Of a stretch of DNA of 64,000 bases, positions 49,550 to 59,453 are shown piece after piece. This DNA is from Xenorhabdus stockiae (lineage in GTDB: Bacteria > Pseudomonadota > Gammaproteobacteria > Enterobacterales > Enterobacteriaceae). Where the stretch lies: the NCBI RefSeq assembly GCF_002632825.1, contig NZ_NJAJ01000010.1, forward strand, positions 81,046 to 145,045. The letters are read 5' to 3'. Under the pieces are notes generated by a model, which did no database searches, had not been told where the DNA came from, and saw nothing but the letters and a program-made list of their open reading frames with translations. A program made the position numbers and the translations under genes. Position 1 is the stretch's first letter; every line of letters starts with the position of its first letter.

Positions 49550-50013
49550 GATTATCTTATATAAGGTGAGTGGTCATGGTTTAAGTCGCTAGCGATGTTT
49601 AATTAAATTTTTATATTGTTTTTTATTAAATATGGAGTGGCTTGCACCCATATAATCCGACACCCCGTATTACCATAATTTATTGCTTTAATTATTGATT
49701 AACAAATGTAAGGAATTAATGAAGAATTAAATATCATGGTGTTGCAGATATGGATGAGGAGTGTTGGATTAACTACAAAACTGTTATGAGTGCAGTGATT
49801 TAGTATTCATTTGAATATCTCATAAGATTAATTTTAAAATTTAATTTATATTAAGCTCTCATTTTAATAAGTTTTAATAGATGTGATGAACATTTATTAC
49901 TTAGGAAACAACATTAATTTAAGTTTTTTTAAACTCACTGTGTTACATAATAATCTAATGTGCTCTTACTACTATAATAAATAAGCACTCATGTCCTTTA
50001 TTTAATGTTTGTT
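49550..50013. other. 464-bp AT-rich gap inside the O-antigen operon
   Basis: No gene, rRNA or tRNA is seen on either strand, and I recognise no pseudogene in translated fragments. It is the only large break in the otherwise tightly packed operon, lying between wzy and the wbsX-like gene, and marks a shift from very AT-rich genes (50-57 kb) to somewhat richer ones (41-48 kb). It may hold a secondary leftward promoter or be a recombination scar. This is inference. Confidence 0.5.
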
Positions 50014-51069
50014 CTATCCGAAATAGAATTTGAATTTATTTTTAAATATTTTCAAAAGTGAATCACCAAAAACTCCATCTGGTTCAAGAATGTTTCCTTC
50101 AGCCCATTCGTTCCAAGATTTTATAATAATAAGGCTAGTGTCATTTTCTATGGTGTGAGATAATACATGATCTACATGTTTTTCAAAATTACTTTCGTTG
50201 AAATTTTTGAGTATAGTACCACGTATTCCATGGCGAGGAGTTGTATCCCAGCCAGTAAAGATGACAGGATTTTCACTAGTTTCAAATTTATCTTTACGTG
50301 TTACCATTTTTTCGTAGTCATAAACCAAAGGTCCGATAAAGTCAAGTCCTAATTTTCTTATTAATTGTTCTTTTATAAACTCAATTGGGTGTATCTTTCT
50401 TCTTTCTGAAAAATATGTTGAGCTATTTACTATGGTATCAAAACTTGTCGAAAAAATATTAGAAACAGAGGTATTTTCAGCTACCCAATATATTCCATCA
50501 AATCCATGAGCTATAGCTGTATCATTAAAAATATCTATAAATATATCCAGATCGGGTATATCTTTAGGCATAAAAATACCAAAAATAGGACGATTATCTA
50601 TTTTTATATAGGTATCCTTTTCAAAATGAGTCATACAGTCTAGACAATATCTCTTGTAATCTTGGCTTCCAAGGTATTCCTGCTGAATTAATAATTTATT
50701 AATTGCTTTATTATACCAGCTATGATTTGCCCATATTAATGCATATGGAAATGATAGATTTTGATCTCTAATATATTCCTTAGGTTTATTCAGTAAAGTT
50801 TTACCTTTGCCAAACCAATAATCCCATATGAAAAAGCCATCGATATTATGGGACGAAGCTAATTTAGCCTGCCATTCCATAACTTCTTTATTTGGTAATT
50901 CATATTGAAAAAATGGCGCTGTAGGTTTTCTAATATTTTGTGTATGGATATAAATTTCTGCATTATTTAATGCTGTCCATTCTGTAAATCCATCTCCCCA
51001 CCATTGATTATTCTCTTTAATAACATGAAATTGAGGAAGGTAATATGCGAGAACTTTAGGTTTATTCAT
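50014..51069 (-). CDS. WbsX-like glycosyltransferase/GH99-like protein
   Basis: A 351-residue cytoplasmic protein of the WbsX family: VLAYYLPQFHVIKENNQWWGDGFTEWTA at the N-terminus, DGFFIWDYWFGKGKTLL, PYALIWANHSWY, PVIFTGWDTTPRHG and KSWNEWAEGNILEPD at the C-terminus. The family has a glycoside hydrolase 99-like (beta/alpha)8 fold and is found in many O-antigen and capsule loci, where it is annotated as a glycosyltransferase with little biochemical support. Here it likely contributes one linkage of the O-unit or trims an intermediate. Confidence 0.8.
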   Translation of the reverse strand: MNKPKVLAYYLPQFHVIKENNQWWGDGFTEWTALNNAEIYIHTQNIRKPTAPFFQYELPNKEVMEWQAKLASSHNIDGFFIWDYWFGKGKTLLNKPKEYIRDQNLSFPYALIWANHSWYNKAINKLLIQQEYLGSQDYKRYCLDCMTHFEKDTYIKIDNRPIFGIFMPKDIPDLDIFIDIFNDTAIAHGFDGIYWVAENTSVSNIFSTSFDTIVNSSTYFSERRKIHPIEFIKEQLIRKLGLDFIGPLVYDYEKMVTRKDKFETSENPVIFTGWDTTPRHGIRGTILKNFNESNFEKHVDHVLSHTIENDTSLIIIKSWNEWAEGNILEPDGVFGDSLLKIFKNKFKFYFG

Positions 51070-51079
51070 ATTAAAAAAT

Positions 51080-51679
51080 TCAGTTTGATGATTGAATAAC
51101 TTTTGCTGGGATACCTACAGCAATAGAATAGGGTGGAATATCTTTTGTTACTACAGAATTAGATCCAATAATGGATCCTCTGCCTATTTTCACATTTGGT
51201 AGAATAGCAACTCCATCTCCAATCCATACATTTTCATCAATAAAAACAGGGCCCTTTGAATAGGGTTGCCTATCATTAGGTGGTAGGGAGTGTATAGATA
51301 TATCCGTTGTCTTACCATGAAAATGGTCAGTAATAAATACTTTACTTCCCATCAGGCATCCAGAGGAAATTGTTACTTTATTTAAAGCTGCAATATGAAC
51401 CCAGTCAGCTATAACTACATTGTCCCCAATTATCAATTCAGAACTATTATTAACAGCTTCTAACCAACAGCTCCTTCCCGCCTGAAAATTATCTCCAATT
51501 TTCATACAGCAATAGTTTATTATTTTTATATCAGACCAGTAAAATGAAATATTTTTTTTGTATACATACTTATAAAATGAATTAAATATTTTGTTTACAA
51601 CTCTCGAACGTATTTTGTATATAAAAAAAACCAACCCATCACTTTTAAAGTGATATTTTATTTTATTAAAGATGCTCAT
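51080..51679 (-). CDS. hexapeptide-repeat O-acyltransferase
   Basis: A 199-residue left-handed beta-helix acyltransferase (WbbJ/LacA/maltose-acetyltransferase type). Repeats such as [25 protein letters not shown] and the C-terminal [50 protein letters not shown] are clear; the catalytic His is in [11 protein letters not shown]. It probably O-acetylates a sugar of the O-unit. It lies 10 nt before the WbsX-like gene in the direction of transcription. Confidence 0.88.
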   Translation of the reverse strand: MSIFNKIKYHFKSDGLVFFIYKIRSRVVNKIFNSFYKYVYKKNISFYWSDIKIINYCCMKIGDNFQAGRSCWLEAVNNSSELIIGDNVVIADWVHIAALNKVTISSGCLMGSKVFITDHFHGKTTDISIHSLPPNDRQPYSKGPVFIDENVWIGDGVAILPNVKIGRGSIIGSNSVVTKDIPPYSIAVGIPAKVIQSSN

Positions 51680-51802
51680 GCTTCACCAATAAAATTAAAT
51701 GCTATAATTTTAAATTACTCAGCACAATTGGAATAGAATAATAAATATTATATTTTCATGTGGTAATTTGGAGTAAAAGCTATAGAAATAGTATTTATGG
51801 GA

Positions 51803-52900
51803 TTAATTTTCGTATCTAGTCAGATAGTCTTTCAGATTTCTTTTTCTTAGTTCATGACTCTTGTTAACCTCACTCATTATTATGAAATCGCTGGCTCGTA
51901 ACATAGTTAAGGTTTGATTTCTATCATACATACTGTTTCCAACTAAATTATACTCTTCTGAGTTATACTTCAGCCAAAAAAGGTCAATAGTTTCTTTATC
52001 TACTAAATAGAAAAAGTTAGAGATGAAGTTATAATAGCTATCATAGTCTATACTATAGGATACACCAATATTTTTGGCTAGATTTCTATGAACGAATATT
52101 TCAGCTACATTTTCCTCAACGATGTCTCGAACTTTATACTTAGTTTGAGAAAATTCATATGCAGTTCGAGTTCTTTTATCATCGGGGAATGACCACATTT
52201 TAATTAAATCATCAGTCAATCCAAATTGAAACATATCACACATTGACCAAGGGCGAAATTTACATACTGACATTGTAAGTTCAATTATTCTGTTTTCTAT
52301 AAAATTATTCGGATAAGGAGGATTATCCGCGAGAGTTTTTTTAAATAAAGGTATAGTTGTCCAAGAGTAAAATCTTTGATCAGTTCGAGTTTTAAGAGCA
52401 TATTTACACTTTAATTCTCGGGCTTTTATCAGACCCTCAAGGGTTGTTTTTTTTTGTAAGTTTATATTATGCGAACCACTCACTTGAGGTTTCTGATTTA
52501 AGATAACATAGGCTTCATTCTGTAATTTTCGAATCAAATCTGTATTAGAATCATCCCAAGTTGAAATAATGATCTTTATATTTTTATAAAATCTTTTATA
52601 AAGTAATACAGTTTGATACGTGAAGTCTCTCTCAGAGGATATTGGGCCTTGAATTATAATAGCGATATTAGAAAAATCAGTATTATCAGTGTCCCATATA
52701 TATTCCATAGGAACATCTTTAGCTTTAACAGGTCTCTTATGATGTGTGAAAAAAAACTTAGATCTTGAGTTTTTATTCACAGAGTAAATAATAAAATCCT
52801 GAAGTTTATCTAGGAGGAAAATAATTAGCGGGGAAAAAAAGAAAATAACTTTCTCTAAGGTTTTTTTGATTTGTTGTTTTGTTGTATGCTTAATTTTCAT
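51803..52900 (-). CDS. WavE-family lipopolysaccharide synthesis protein
   Basis: A 365-residue protein with a hydrophobic N-terminal segment (VIFFFSPLIIFLLDKLQDFI), then ISNIAIIIQGPI-like sequence, IKIIISTWDDSNTDLI, CKYALKTRTDQRFYS and PWSMCDMFQFG. These agree with the WavE family first described in the Vibrio cholerae core locus; it looks like a GT-A glycosyltransferase with the R-T-D-Q element as a likely metal-binding site. The N-terminal hydrophobic part may bind the membrane. It overlaps wzx by 11 nt. Which sugar it moves is unknown. Confidence 0.75.
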   Translation of the reverse strand: MKIKHTTKQQIKKTLEKVIFFFSPLIIFLLDKLQDFIIYSVNKNSRSKFFFTHHKRPVKAKDVPMEYIWDTDNTDFSNIAIIIQGPISSERDFTYQTVLLYKRFYKNIKIIISTWDDSNTDLIRKLQNEAYVILNQKPQVSGSHNINLQKKTTLEGLIKARELKCKYALKTRTDQRFYSWTTIPLFKKTLADNPPYPNNFIENRIIELTMSVCKFRPWSMCDMFQFGLTDDLIKMWSFPDDKRTRTAYEFSQTKYKVRDIVEENVAEIFVHRNLAKNIGVSYSIDYDSYYNFISNFFYLVDKETIDLFWLKYNSEEYNLVGNSMYDRNQTLTMLRASDFIIMSEVNKSHELRKRNLKDYLTRYEN

Positions 52901-54326
52901 TATGCCTTTTACCTAATGAATATAAACCTGAAAGATAAGAAATGATTATATATATAAGAGTTAATAGGCAGAGTATTAGTGTCTTATAGAAAATAATTTC
53001 AGCGGTAATAAATTCATACTTACTACTATCTATAGTAGAAAATGAAAATGCTGAAATAAAAATAATTGTTCCTCCGAAGAGAAGGAATTTGAAGATAGAC
53101 CACTTATTGAAATTAAAAAACGATAGTGCTCTTTTTATATTGAATATTTCACAACTTATTGATTGGGATAGAAGAACTCCCCCTATAGCACCTTCTAGTC
53201 CATATAGACTAGCACCTATAAAACTAAATAATACTGAGCATATACCAGCAATAATTGTAATTTTAATATAATTTGTTTCTCGGCAGCTAAAACAAGCTGA
53301 AGTCAAGGTTGCTTGTATAGACTCAATATAAACAAGAAATGAAAATAATAGGAAGCTCATAAATTGAATAGAGCTGATATTAGGTTTTATAAAATGTATA
53401 ATTTTATTCCCAAATGCATTCAAAAACAAACACCCCATTAGGGATATAACGGAAACTTCAAAGATGACATTCATTATTTCTTTATTAAAGGAGCCAGCAC
53501 CATTTTTTGAAAAACTTTGAGACCATTTTGGTGAACTCAATTGTATAGGTATGTTGCATACAGCAAGAACGCCAAAAAATAGTTGATAAATTATAGAGTA
53601 TTTTACAACATCCTCTGCAGTTAGAGTAAATGATATAATATAGATTGTAGAGCTAAATACAAAAAGTGACGGTATGTAAGTTAATGTCCAATCTCTCAAA
53701 TTTGGGAATACTTTTTTTATGATTTCTTTGTCATAATTTTTCTTCCATGCTTGATGAAGCTCTTTTCTATTGATAAGAAAGCTTAAAAATATAATGAATA
53801 TAGATTGAAATAGAATTGAGATGTGCAGTGAATACAGGTTACACTGTAAATATAAGAAGACATATGCACTGGATATAAATATTAGTGAGGATAATAATCT
53901 AATGGTTTTTTCCACTAAGACACTTATGTTTACAAAAATGAGTGCTAGAAGCGTGTTAGAGAATATCCTTAAAAGGGAAAAGAATATAAATAAACATATT
54001 GAAGTTATTATTTTAGAGGGGGTTATTGCACCTATAATTAATGTAGGAATTGAAAGTAAAAAAATGACTGAGCCTGAAAATGTAAGTAGTGTTTTAATTA
54101 GTGCATATTGTTCAGTTCCTGCATTTTTTTTTGAAATTGAAACTTCACGGATGATAGCTTGAGATATGCCAAAATCAAATATAGATATATAAGGTATTAA
54201 TGCTGCAAGCAAGACCCAATTTTTCATTTCTGAAATATTTAGAAACTGAGCAGCTATTTTTATTATTAATATTCCTTGTAGTGCTTGAATAGCAATACAT
54301 AGAAGAGATACCATACGCGTTAACAA
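52890..54326 (-). CDS. wzx: O-antigen flippase Wzx
   Basis: A 478-residue MATE-like/MVF-superfamily membrane protein with about 12 to 14 helices and no large soluble domain; FDFGISQAIIREVSISKKNA after helix 2 is the typical Wzx loop. It should flip undecaprenyl-linked O-units to the periplasm for Wzy. The frame starts with TTG at 54326; an ATG four codons in (54314) is the alternative. The DNA is very AT-rich. Confidence 0.85.
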   Translation of the reverse strand: MLTRMVSLLCIAIQALQGILIIKIAAQFLNISEMKNWVLLAALIPYISIFDFGISQAIIREVSISKKNAGTEQYALIKTLLTFSGSVIFLLSIPTLIIGAITPSKIITSICLFIFFSLLRIFSNTLLALIFVNISVLVEKTIRLLSSLIFISSAYVFLYLQCNLYSLHISILFQSIFIIFLSFLINRKELHQAWKKNYDKEIIKKVFPNLRDWTLTYIPSLFVFSSTIYIISFTLTAEDVVKYSIIYQLFFGVLAVCNIPIQLSSPKWSQSFSKNGAGSFNKEIMNVIFEVSVISLMGCLFLNAFGNKIIHFIKPNISSIQFMSFLLFSFLVYIESIQATLTSACFSCRETNYIKITIIAGICSVLFSFIGASLYGLEGAIGGVLLSQSISCEIFNIKRALSFFNFNKWSIFKFLLFGGTIIFISAFSFSTIDSSKYEFITAEIIFYKTLILCLLTLIYIIISYLSGLYSLGKRHNEN

Positions 54327-54337
54327 TTTCTTCTACC

Positions 54338-55066
54338 TTACTGATGATGCAAAAAATCGGAGTATTCATCAGGGGTACCACAGAAAATAACATTTTTTCG
54401 CTCAATTATATTGAATTTTATTTTTTTCCCTTTTTCTATTAAATGATTATACATGGGGGCAATGTAAAGCTCATTGTTTGTCCATTCGTTAGGGTTTTTA
54501 TTTGCTATAAATTCAAATGCAGCAATATAATCAGTAGCCTTAGAAAAATGATATAACCCTGTTGAACATAGATTGGATACAGGGACTTTTTCTGTTGTTA
54601 GTTCAACAAATTCGGATCTATCATTAGGTTTTACGTATGACCAGTTTTTACCACTACCCATAAAGACCTCCAGATAACCATCTGCATCAAGCTTATTTTT
54701 AGGATAAATGAAATTAGGTCTAAATGTATCTATGTTAAAAACAGTAATTGAATCATTTAGACATTGATCCCCTAAATTTTTAATCGCTAGTGCTACTGTT
54801 TCTGCTTGTCCCCTTGTTTCGGACTCTAAAATATGAATATAATAATTTTTAATACCTAGCTGTTTGATTTTATGAGTTATAAATGAAGGGGTTTCATATA
54901 TATCACGGATAACAAAAATAAATTTTTTTGACTGAAAATAATTAGAAAAACTTAGAACAGAATGCTCAAAAAGAGTTTTTCCATGGGCAGTTAACATGTA
55001 TTTTGGTTTATCGAAGCCGGCTGAAAAAAAGCGTGAGCTAAAACCAGCCATAGGTATTATTATCAT
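54338..55066 (-). CDS. NTP-transferase-family nucleotidyltransferase
   Basis: A 242-residue GT-A/NTP-transferase protein. MIIIPMAGFSSRFFSAGFDKPKYML has the G-x-SSRF nucleotide loop and the PK-lysine of sugar or alditol nucleotidyltransferases; ITVFNIDTFRP carries the metal aspartate. It resembles the LicC/HddC-like enzymes that activate phosphocholine, sugar phosphates or small alcohols as CDP or GDP derivatives. With the kinase-nucleotidyltransferase and HAD genes upstream it forms a three-gene activation module of unknown product. Confidence 0.75.
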   Translation of the reverse strand: MIIIPMAGFSSRFFSAGFDKPKYMLTAHGKTLFEHSVLSFSNYFQSKKFIFVIRDIYETPSFITHKIKQLGIKNYYIHILESETRGQAETVALAIKNLGDQCLNDSITVFNIDTFRPNFIYPKNKLDADGYLEVFMGSGKNWSYVKPNDRSEFVELTTEKVPVSNLCSTGLYHFSKATDYIAAFEFIANKNPNEWTNNELYIAPMYNHLIEKGKKIKFNIIERKNVIFCGTPDEYSDFLHHQ

Positions 55067-55068
55067 GT

Positions 55069-56610
55069 CTATGCCTCATTGAATTCTTTGAATAATCTAA
55101 ATGCATTTGCTAAAAGTGCATATTGCCTTCTTTGATCATCATTATGTAGTGGTAACATAGATATAAAAAGATGGACTTGCATAGCACAAAGAGCTTTATA
55201 AGAAATATTATATTTTTCGCTTATTAATAAAACGAAATTACTCTGTATTTGGTTAATGTCTTTATTTGGATTTATTGTAAAGTTAATTTTTCCTGATGTG
55301 GTATCGACATTCAAATCATAGAACCCTGAAATAATCCAGTCGTATAATCCAATAATTGAATGTGCTAATTTTGTTATGTCGTAATATATGCTTCCATATA
55401 TTGTTAAATTCCCTTTTGCATCTATTCCTCTTGGATCAATAACTTTTATTCTATCAGTTCTAAAGTCATATAGAATATTGCTGAAGCAGAAATCTCCATG
55501 AATGATAGTTTCATTTTTAATTTGAATATCATTAATGAAATTTTCTGTTTTATTTATCATTGTTTTTAAAGATATTGGATTGTCTGAGTTTAAACTCCAT
55601 TCTTTATCAATAGAGAATTGTTGTTCTTCTAGAAATATGCTTATTCGTGAACGAGTTTTATCGGAAAAGAGATTTTTTAAACAGTTGTGATTTGAAATTT
55701 TTTTCTCAAATTTATGGCAGTCATCTATAAATGTGAGGCATTTTCTTATGATTTTGTCCCAGATTGTTGGTTCGATTTCTGAAAAAATATATAGTTCATT
55801 TAATGGAGTGTTATATAAATACTCTAATTGATATGAATAATTACCATGTTCATCAATGTTATCACCCAAATATTGAGGTATATATATTCTCAATTTAAGA
55901 GGGATAGAGGAAAACCAATTAGCTTCTGCTTTAATCTTTAGATTGTTACTACTTTTTTTTTCAATCCAATTTTTATTTATTTTTAGATCATTAAAGGCTC
56001 TTTGGGTGGTGAATTCTGCTTTTGATTGATAGTATTTATTTATATGTCCAAAATCATACCAATTTAAATCTTTCCTCACCTCCAATGCTTTGTTTTTATT
56101 GTATGTTTTTATTCCCTCAATAAAATCCCATCTTGCTTTTATTATAGATCTTATAAGTAACCCTGGATCAGATATAGCAAAGTATCCTGCTATTATACTT
56201 TCATTTTCTTTAAAGGTTCCCCATGTGTAACCATCACTTTTCTCTGATGTAACGATAACATCTTCACCTAGAGGTGTAGGTTTTATTAAAGTATCTCCAA
56301 ATAGTATTTTGAGAGTTTGGGAATCTTTAAGTATTATGCTATTAATAGCAGTTACTAAAGACTCGCCTAAAGTTATACCATCAGGTAAATAAATAACCTC
56401 TATGTTATTTTTAATGAACCACATTTTATCATTATGTGGCAATTTATAGCTTTCAGGAAGAGATATATAAATATCTTCTTTATTTTGTGCTAGCTCAACT
56501 TGGTATTTATAGAGCCTTTTATTACCTAGAGGTAATAGGCAAGGAGGAATACCACCAAACTCAGCTTTTAAATCTTGCCCAACATAGGCGGCTGACATTA
56601 TTAATAACAT
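55069..56610 (-). CDS. fusion of NTP-transferase-like domain and choline/aminoglycoside-kinase-like domain
   Basis: A 513-residue two-domain protein. Residues about 1-200 look like a degenerate nucleotidyltransferase (GGIPPCLLPLGNKRLYKYQ, KILFGDTLI), without the classical G-x-G-T-R loop. Residues about 230-510 form a phosphotransferase of the APH/choline kinase type with the catalytic loop IIHGDFCFSNILYD (H-x-D-x4-N) and the metal Asp in VIDPRG. It could phosphorylate a small alcohol or sugar that the neighbouring nucleotidyltransferase then activates. The combination is known from capsule loci but, to my knowledge, is poorly characterised. Confidence 0.7.
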   Translation of the reverse strand: MLLIMSAAYVGQDLKAEFGGIPPCLLPLGNKRLYKYQVELAQNKEDIYISLPESYKLPHNDKMWFIKNNIEVIYLPDGITLGESLVTAINSIILKDSQTLKILFGDTLIKPTPLGEDVIVTSEKSDGYTWGTFKENESIIAGYFAISDPGLLIRSIIKARWDFIEGIKTYNKNKALEVRKDLNWYDFGHINKYYQSKAEFTTQRAFNDLKINKNWIEKKSSNNLKIKAEANWFSSIPLKLRIYIPQYLGDNIDEHGNYSYQLEYLYNTPLNELYIFSEIEPTIWDKIIRKCLTFIDDCHKFEKKISNHNCLKNLFSDKTRSRISIFLEEQQFSIDKEWSLNSDNPISLKTMINKTENFINDIQIKNETIIHGDFCFSNILYDFRTDRIKVIDPRGIDAKGNLTIYGSIYYDITKLAHSIIGLYDWIISGFYDLNVDTTSGKINFTINPNKDINQIQSNFVLLISEKYNISYKALCAMQVHLFISMLPLHNDDQRRQYALLANAFRLFKEFNEA

Positions 56611-56611
56611 T

Positions 56612-56992
56612 TTAAAGGGTAATTAACTTAGATATTTCATTTTCAGAAAGATTAACAAATTCATCTGGTCTTATTGCTTTGTCGTCCACATAAAAACCAT
56701 CAGTCCCACACCACGGTTTGCCTACTATAATTTCATCATACGGAACACTATATTTATCTAACCACTCGGTAATTATAGGTATTGTGTGAATATTTATTTT
56801 TCCTAAGTTACCGTCAAAAGAGTTCATATTCCTCGCTGTATTAATAACTATATAATATCCAATTTTCCTAAAGTTTATGAGTTTTTCAATTACATCTAAT
56901 CTGGGCGATACATTCTGATAATCCTTTGTATCAGCGTTTGTCAATGTACCGTCTAGATCAATTATAATTTTCTTCATATTGCTATGAGACAT
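56612..56992 (-). CDS. small HAD-superfamily phosphatase of capsule/O-antigen type
   Basis: A 126-residue capless HAD protein. Motif I is IIIDLDGTLT with both aspartates, motif II is the INTARN segment, and motif III/IV is GKPWCGTDGFYVDDKAIRPDEF with Lys and the Asp pair. Such minimal HADs accompany nucleotidyltransferases and kinases in capsule loci, where they remove a phosphate during synthesis of an unusual sugar or alditol phosphate. It is the first of the three-gene module and ends one base before the fusion gene starts. Start at 56992 (AGGA 4 nt upstream) or at the second Met (56977). Confidence 0.75.
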   Translation of the reverse strand: MSHSNMKKIIIDLDGTLTNADTKDYQNVSPRLDVIEKLINFRKIGYYIVINTARNMNSFDGNLGKINIHTIPIITEWLDKYSVPYDEIIVGKPWCGTDGFYVDDKAIRPDEFVNLSENEISKLITL

Positions 56993-57033
56993 AATGTCCT
57001 CAAATTTGTGATAATTAGGTGAGATTTATTGAA

Positions 57034-57579
57034 TTAAAATAAGTCAGCTAAGTTAAATGAAGAAGCTTTTTCATCTTTTGGAGAAAGTTTTAATTCAGTT
57101 TTTTCTGGCCACTTGATGGATAATAGATGATCATTCCACATGATGCTTCGCTCATGACTGGGAGTGTAATAATTCGTTGTTTTATAAATAAACTCAGCCG
57201 TGTCGCTGAGAGTTAAGAAACCATGAGCAAATCCTTCAGGGATCCAAAATTGACGTTTATTATCAGCACTTAAATTAACGCCAACCCATTGCCCGAATGT
57301 GAGGGAGTTTTTACGGATATCAACAGCTACATCAAAAACCTCACCTGCTATACAACGCACTAACTTCCCTTGAGCGTAAGGTTCTAATTGATAATGAAGT
57401 CCACGCAATACACCTTTACTAGATTTAGAGTGGTTATCTTGAACAAATGTTACGGAACGCCCAATAGTCTCTTCGAATATTTTACGATTGAAGCTTTCGA
57501 AGAAAAAACCGCGTTCATCTCCAAATACTTTAGGTTCAAATATTAATACATCAGGAATTGCTGTTTTAATGACATTCAT
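57034..57579 (-). CDS. rmlC: dTDP-4-dehydrorhamnose 3,5-epimerase
   Basis: A 181-residue cupin-fold epimerase, third step of dTDP-L-rhamnose synthesis. DNHSKSSKGVLRGLHYQ carries the catalytic His, VGVNLSADNKRQFWIPEGFAHGFLTLSD is the core, and the catalytic Tyr follows. Order rmlB-rmlD-rmlA-rmlC is that of many enteric O-antigen loci. Confidence 0.96.
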   Translation of the reverse strand: MNVIKTAIPDVLIFEPKVFGDERGFFFESFNRKIFEETIGRSVTFVQDNHSKSSKGVLRGLHYQLEPYAQGKLVRCIAGEVFDVAVDIRKNSLTFGQWVGVNLSADNKRQFWIPEGFAHGFLTLSDTAEFIYKTTNYYTPSHERSIMWNDHLLSIKWPEKTELKLSPKDEKASSFNLADLF

Positions 57580-57630
57580 CGAATAAATCTCTGGATGCAG
57601 TGATTAGACAAAGTTGTTTTTATTGATAAT

Positions 57631-58515
57631 TTATTGTGGATCTCTTTCCACCATTTTTAGCAAATATTGCCCATAGTCATTCTTAGCCAGTGGAGTAGCC
57701 AATGTTTTGAGTTGAGACGCATTAATAAACTTTTTGCGATAAGCAATTTCTTCAGGGCAGGCAACTTTTAGCCCCTGACGGATTTCGATAGTTTGGATAA
57801 AGTTACTTGCTTCTATCAAGCTTTGATGAGTCCCTGTGTCTAGCCAAGCATAACCTCGTCCCATGATAGCTACCGATAATTCATTTTGTTCAAGGTAGAG
57901 ACGGTTAATATCGGTAATTTCAAGTTCACCACGCTCGGAAGGAGTGAGTTTTTTTGCCATTTCCACTACGCGATTGTCGTAGAAATAAAGCCCAGTAACT
58001 GCATAATTACTTTTAGGCTTCAGCGGTTTTTCTTCCAGAGAGATGGCTTTTCCTTCGGTATTAAACTCTACTACACCATAACGCTCAGGATCATGTACAT
58101 GGTATGCAAAAACTGTTGCGCCATTAGTTTTTTCAGAGGCCTGTTCTAGTTGTTTTTGTAGATCATGGCCATAGAAGATATTATCTCCTAATACAAGAGC
58201 ACAATTATCTTCGCCAATAAAATCTTCAGCAAGGATAAAAGCTTGCGCTAAGCCATCAGGTGTTGGCTGTACTTTGTATTGAAGATTGAGTCCCCACTGA
58301 TTGCCATTTCCCAAAAGTTGTTCAAACCGTGGTGTATCCTGAGGTGTACTGATAATGAGAATATCTCTGATCCCAGCCAACATTAATGTACTTAATGGAT
58401 AATAAATCATTGGCTTGTCATAAATAGGCAGTAATTGCTTGCTTACTGACATGGTGACAGGATAAAGGCGAGTGCCAGATCCTCCTGCCAGAATAATACC
58501 TTTGCGTGTTGTCAT
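57631..58515 (-). CDS. rmlA: glucose-1-phosphate thymidylyltransferase
   Basis: A 294-residue enzyme making dTDP-glucose. [22 protein letters not shown] has the nucleotide loop; [31 protein letters not shown] and [20 protein letters not shown] are canonical RmlA segments. First step of rhamnose donor synthesis; third gene of the rml set. Confidence 0.97.
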   Translation of the reverse strand: MTTRKGIILAGGSGTRLYPVTMSVSKQLLPIYDKPMIYYPLSTLMLAGIRDILIISTPQDTPRFEQLLGNGNQWGLNLQYKVQPTPDGLAQAFILAEDFIGEDNCALVLGDNIFYGHDLQKQLEQASEKTNGATVFAYHVHDPERYGVVEFNTEGKAISLEEKPLKPKSNYAVTGLYFYDNRVVEMAKKLTPSERGELEITDINRLYLEQNELSVAIMGRGYAWLDTGTHQSLIEASNFIQTIEIRQGLKVACPEEIAYRKKFINASQLKTLATPLAKNDYGQYLLKMVERDPQ

Positions 58516-58562
58516 ATTGTTTATTAATTATTGTAAAATGAAAATACAGTCAGTTTTCTGAT

Positions 58563-59453
58563 TTATTGTTCCAAAATCTCTGTGAGCATGCGATCTACTC
58601 CGGCCTTCCAATCAGGTAGTTCGAGCTCAAAAGATTTCTGGAATTTGTTGGTATTGAGCCGGGAATTGTGTGGACGTTTTGCTGGGGTAGGGAATGCGGA
58701 AGTTGGCACGGGTTTAATTTCTTGGATAGCTAGTTTAGACCCAGCTTGCTTCACCCGTTCAAATACGTATTGAGCATATTCGAACCAAGTAGTTTCACCA
58801 GAAGCAATTAAATGATAGAGCCCTGCCAATTTAAGGTTCTGTTGTGTTACTCGGATCGCATGAGCCGTACAATCAGCCAGCAACTCAGCCCCAGTTGGTG
58901 CACCGAATTGGTCATTGATGATAGAGAGTGTTTCTCGTTCTTTGCCTAGTTTTAGCATTGTCTTAGCAAAGTTAGCTCCACGAGCCGCATAAACCCAACT
59001 GGTTCGGAAGATAAGATGTTTTTCACAATGAGTTTGTATTGCTATTTCACCTGCTAATTTAGTTTCGCCATAAACATTGAGAGGAGATGGAGTATTACTT
59101 TCATTCCAAGGTGTTTCTCCGCTACCATCAAATACGTAATCAGTGGAGTAATGTACCAACCAAGCTCCTAATTTTTGGGCCTCTCTGGCTATAGACTCTA
59201 CACTGTGAGCATTTAACAATTCTGCGAACTCTCGTTCTGATTCGGCTTTATCTACTGCTGTATATGCAGCTGCATTTACGATTACATCAGGTTTGAGTAA
59301 TTGGACAGTTCTTGCAATACCTTCTGGATTAGTGAAATCACCACAGTAATCTTTGGACGTGAAATCGAGAGCTGTTACTTTCCCTAAAGGCGCTAAAGCT
59401 CGTTGCAACTCCCAACCTACTTGACCATTTTTGCCAAACAGTAGTATATGCAT
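58563..59453 (-). CDS. rmlD: dTDP-4-dehydrorhamnose reductase
   Basis: A 296-residue NADPH-dependent SDR reductase completing dTDP-L-rhamnose. [20 protein letters not shown] contains the cofactor loop, HYSTDYVFDG the catalytic Ser/Thr region and LNVYGETKLAGE the Tyr-x3-Lys pair. It overlaps rmlB by one base. Confidence 0.96.
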   Translation of the reverse strand: MHILLFGKNGQVGWELQRALAPLGKVTALDFTSKDYCGDFTNPEGIARTVQLLKPDVIVNAAAYTAVDKAESEREFAELLNAHSVESIAREAQKLGAWLVHYSTDYVFDGSGETPWNESNTPSPLNVYGETKLAGEIAIQTHCEKHLIFRTSWVYAARGANFAKTMLKLGKERETLSIINDQFGAPTGAELLADCTAHAIRVTQQNLKLAGLYHLIASGETTWFEYAQYVFERVKQAGSKLAIQEIKPVPTSAFPTPAKRPHNSRLNTNKFQKSFELELPDWKAGVDRMLTEILEQ

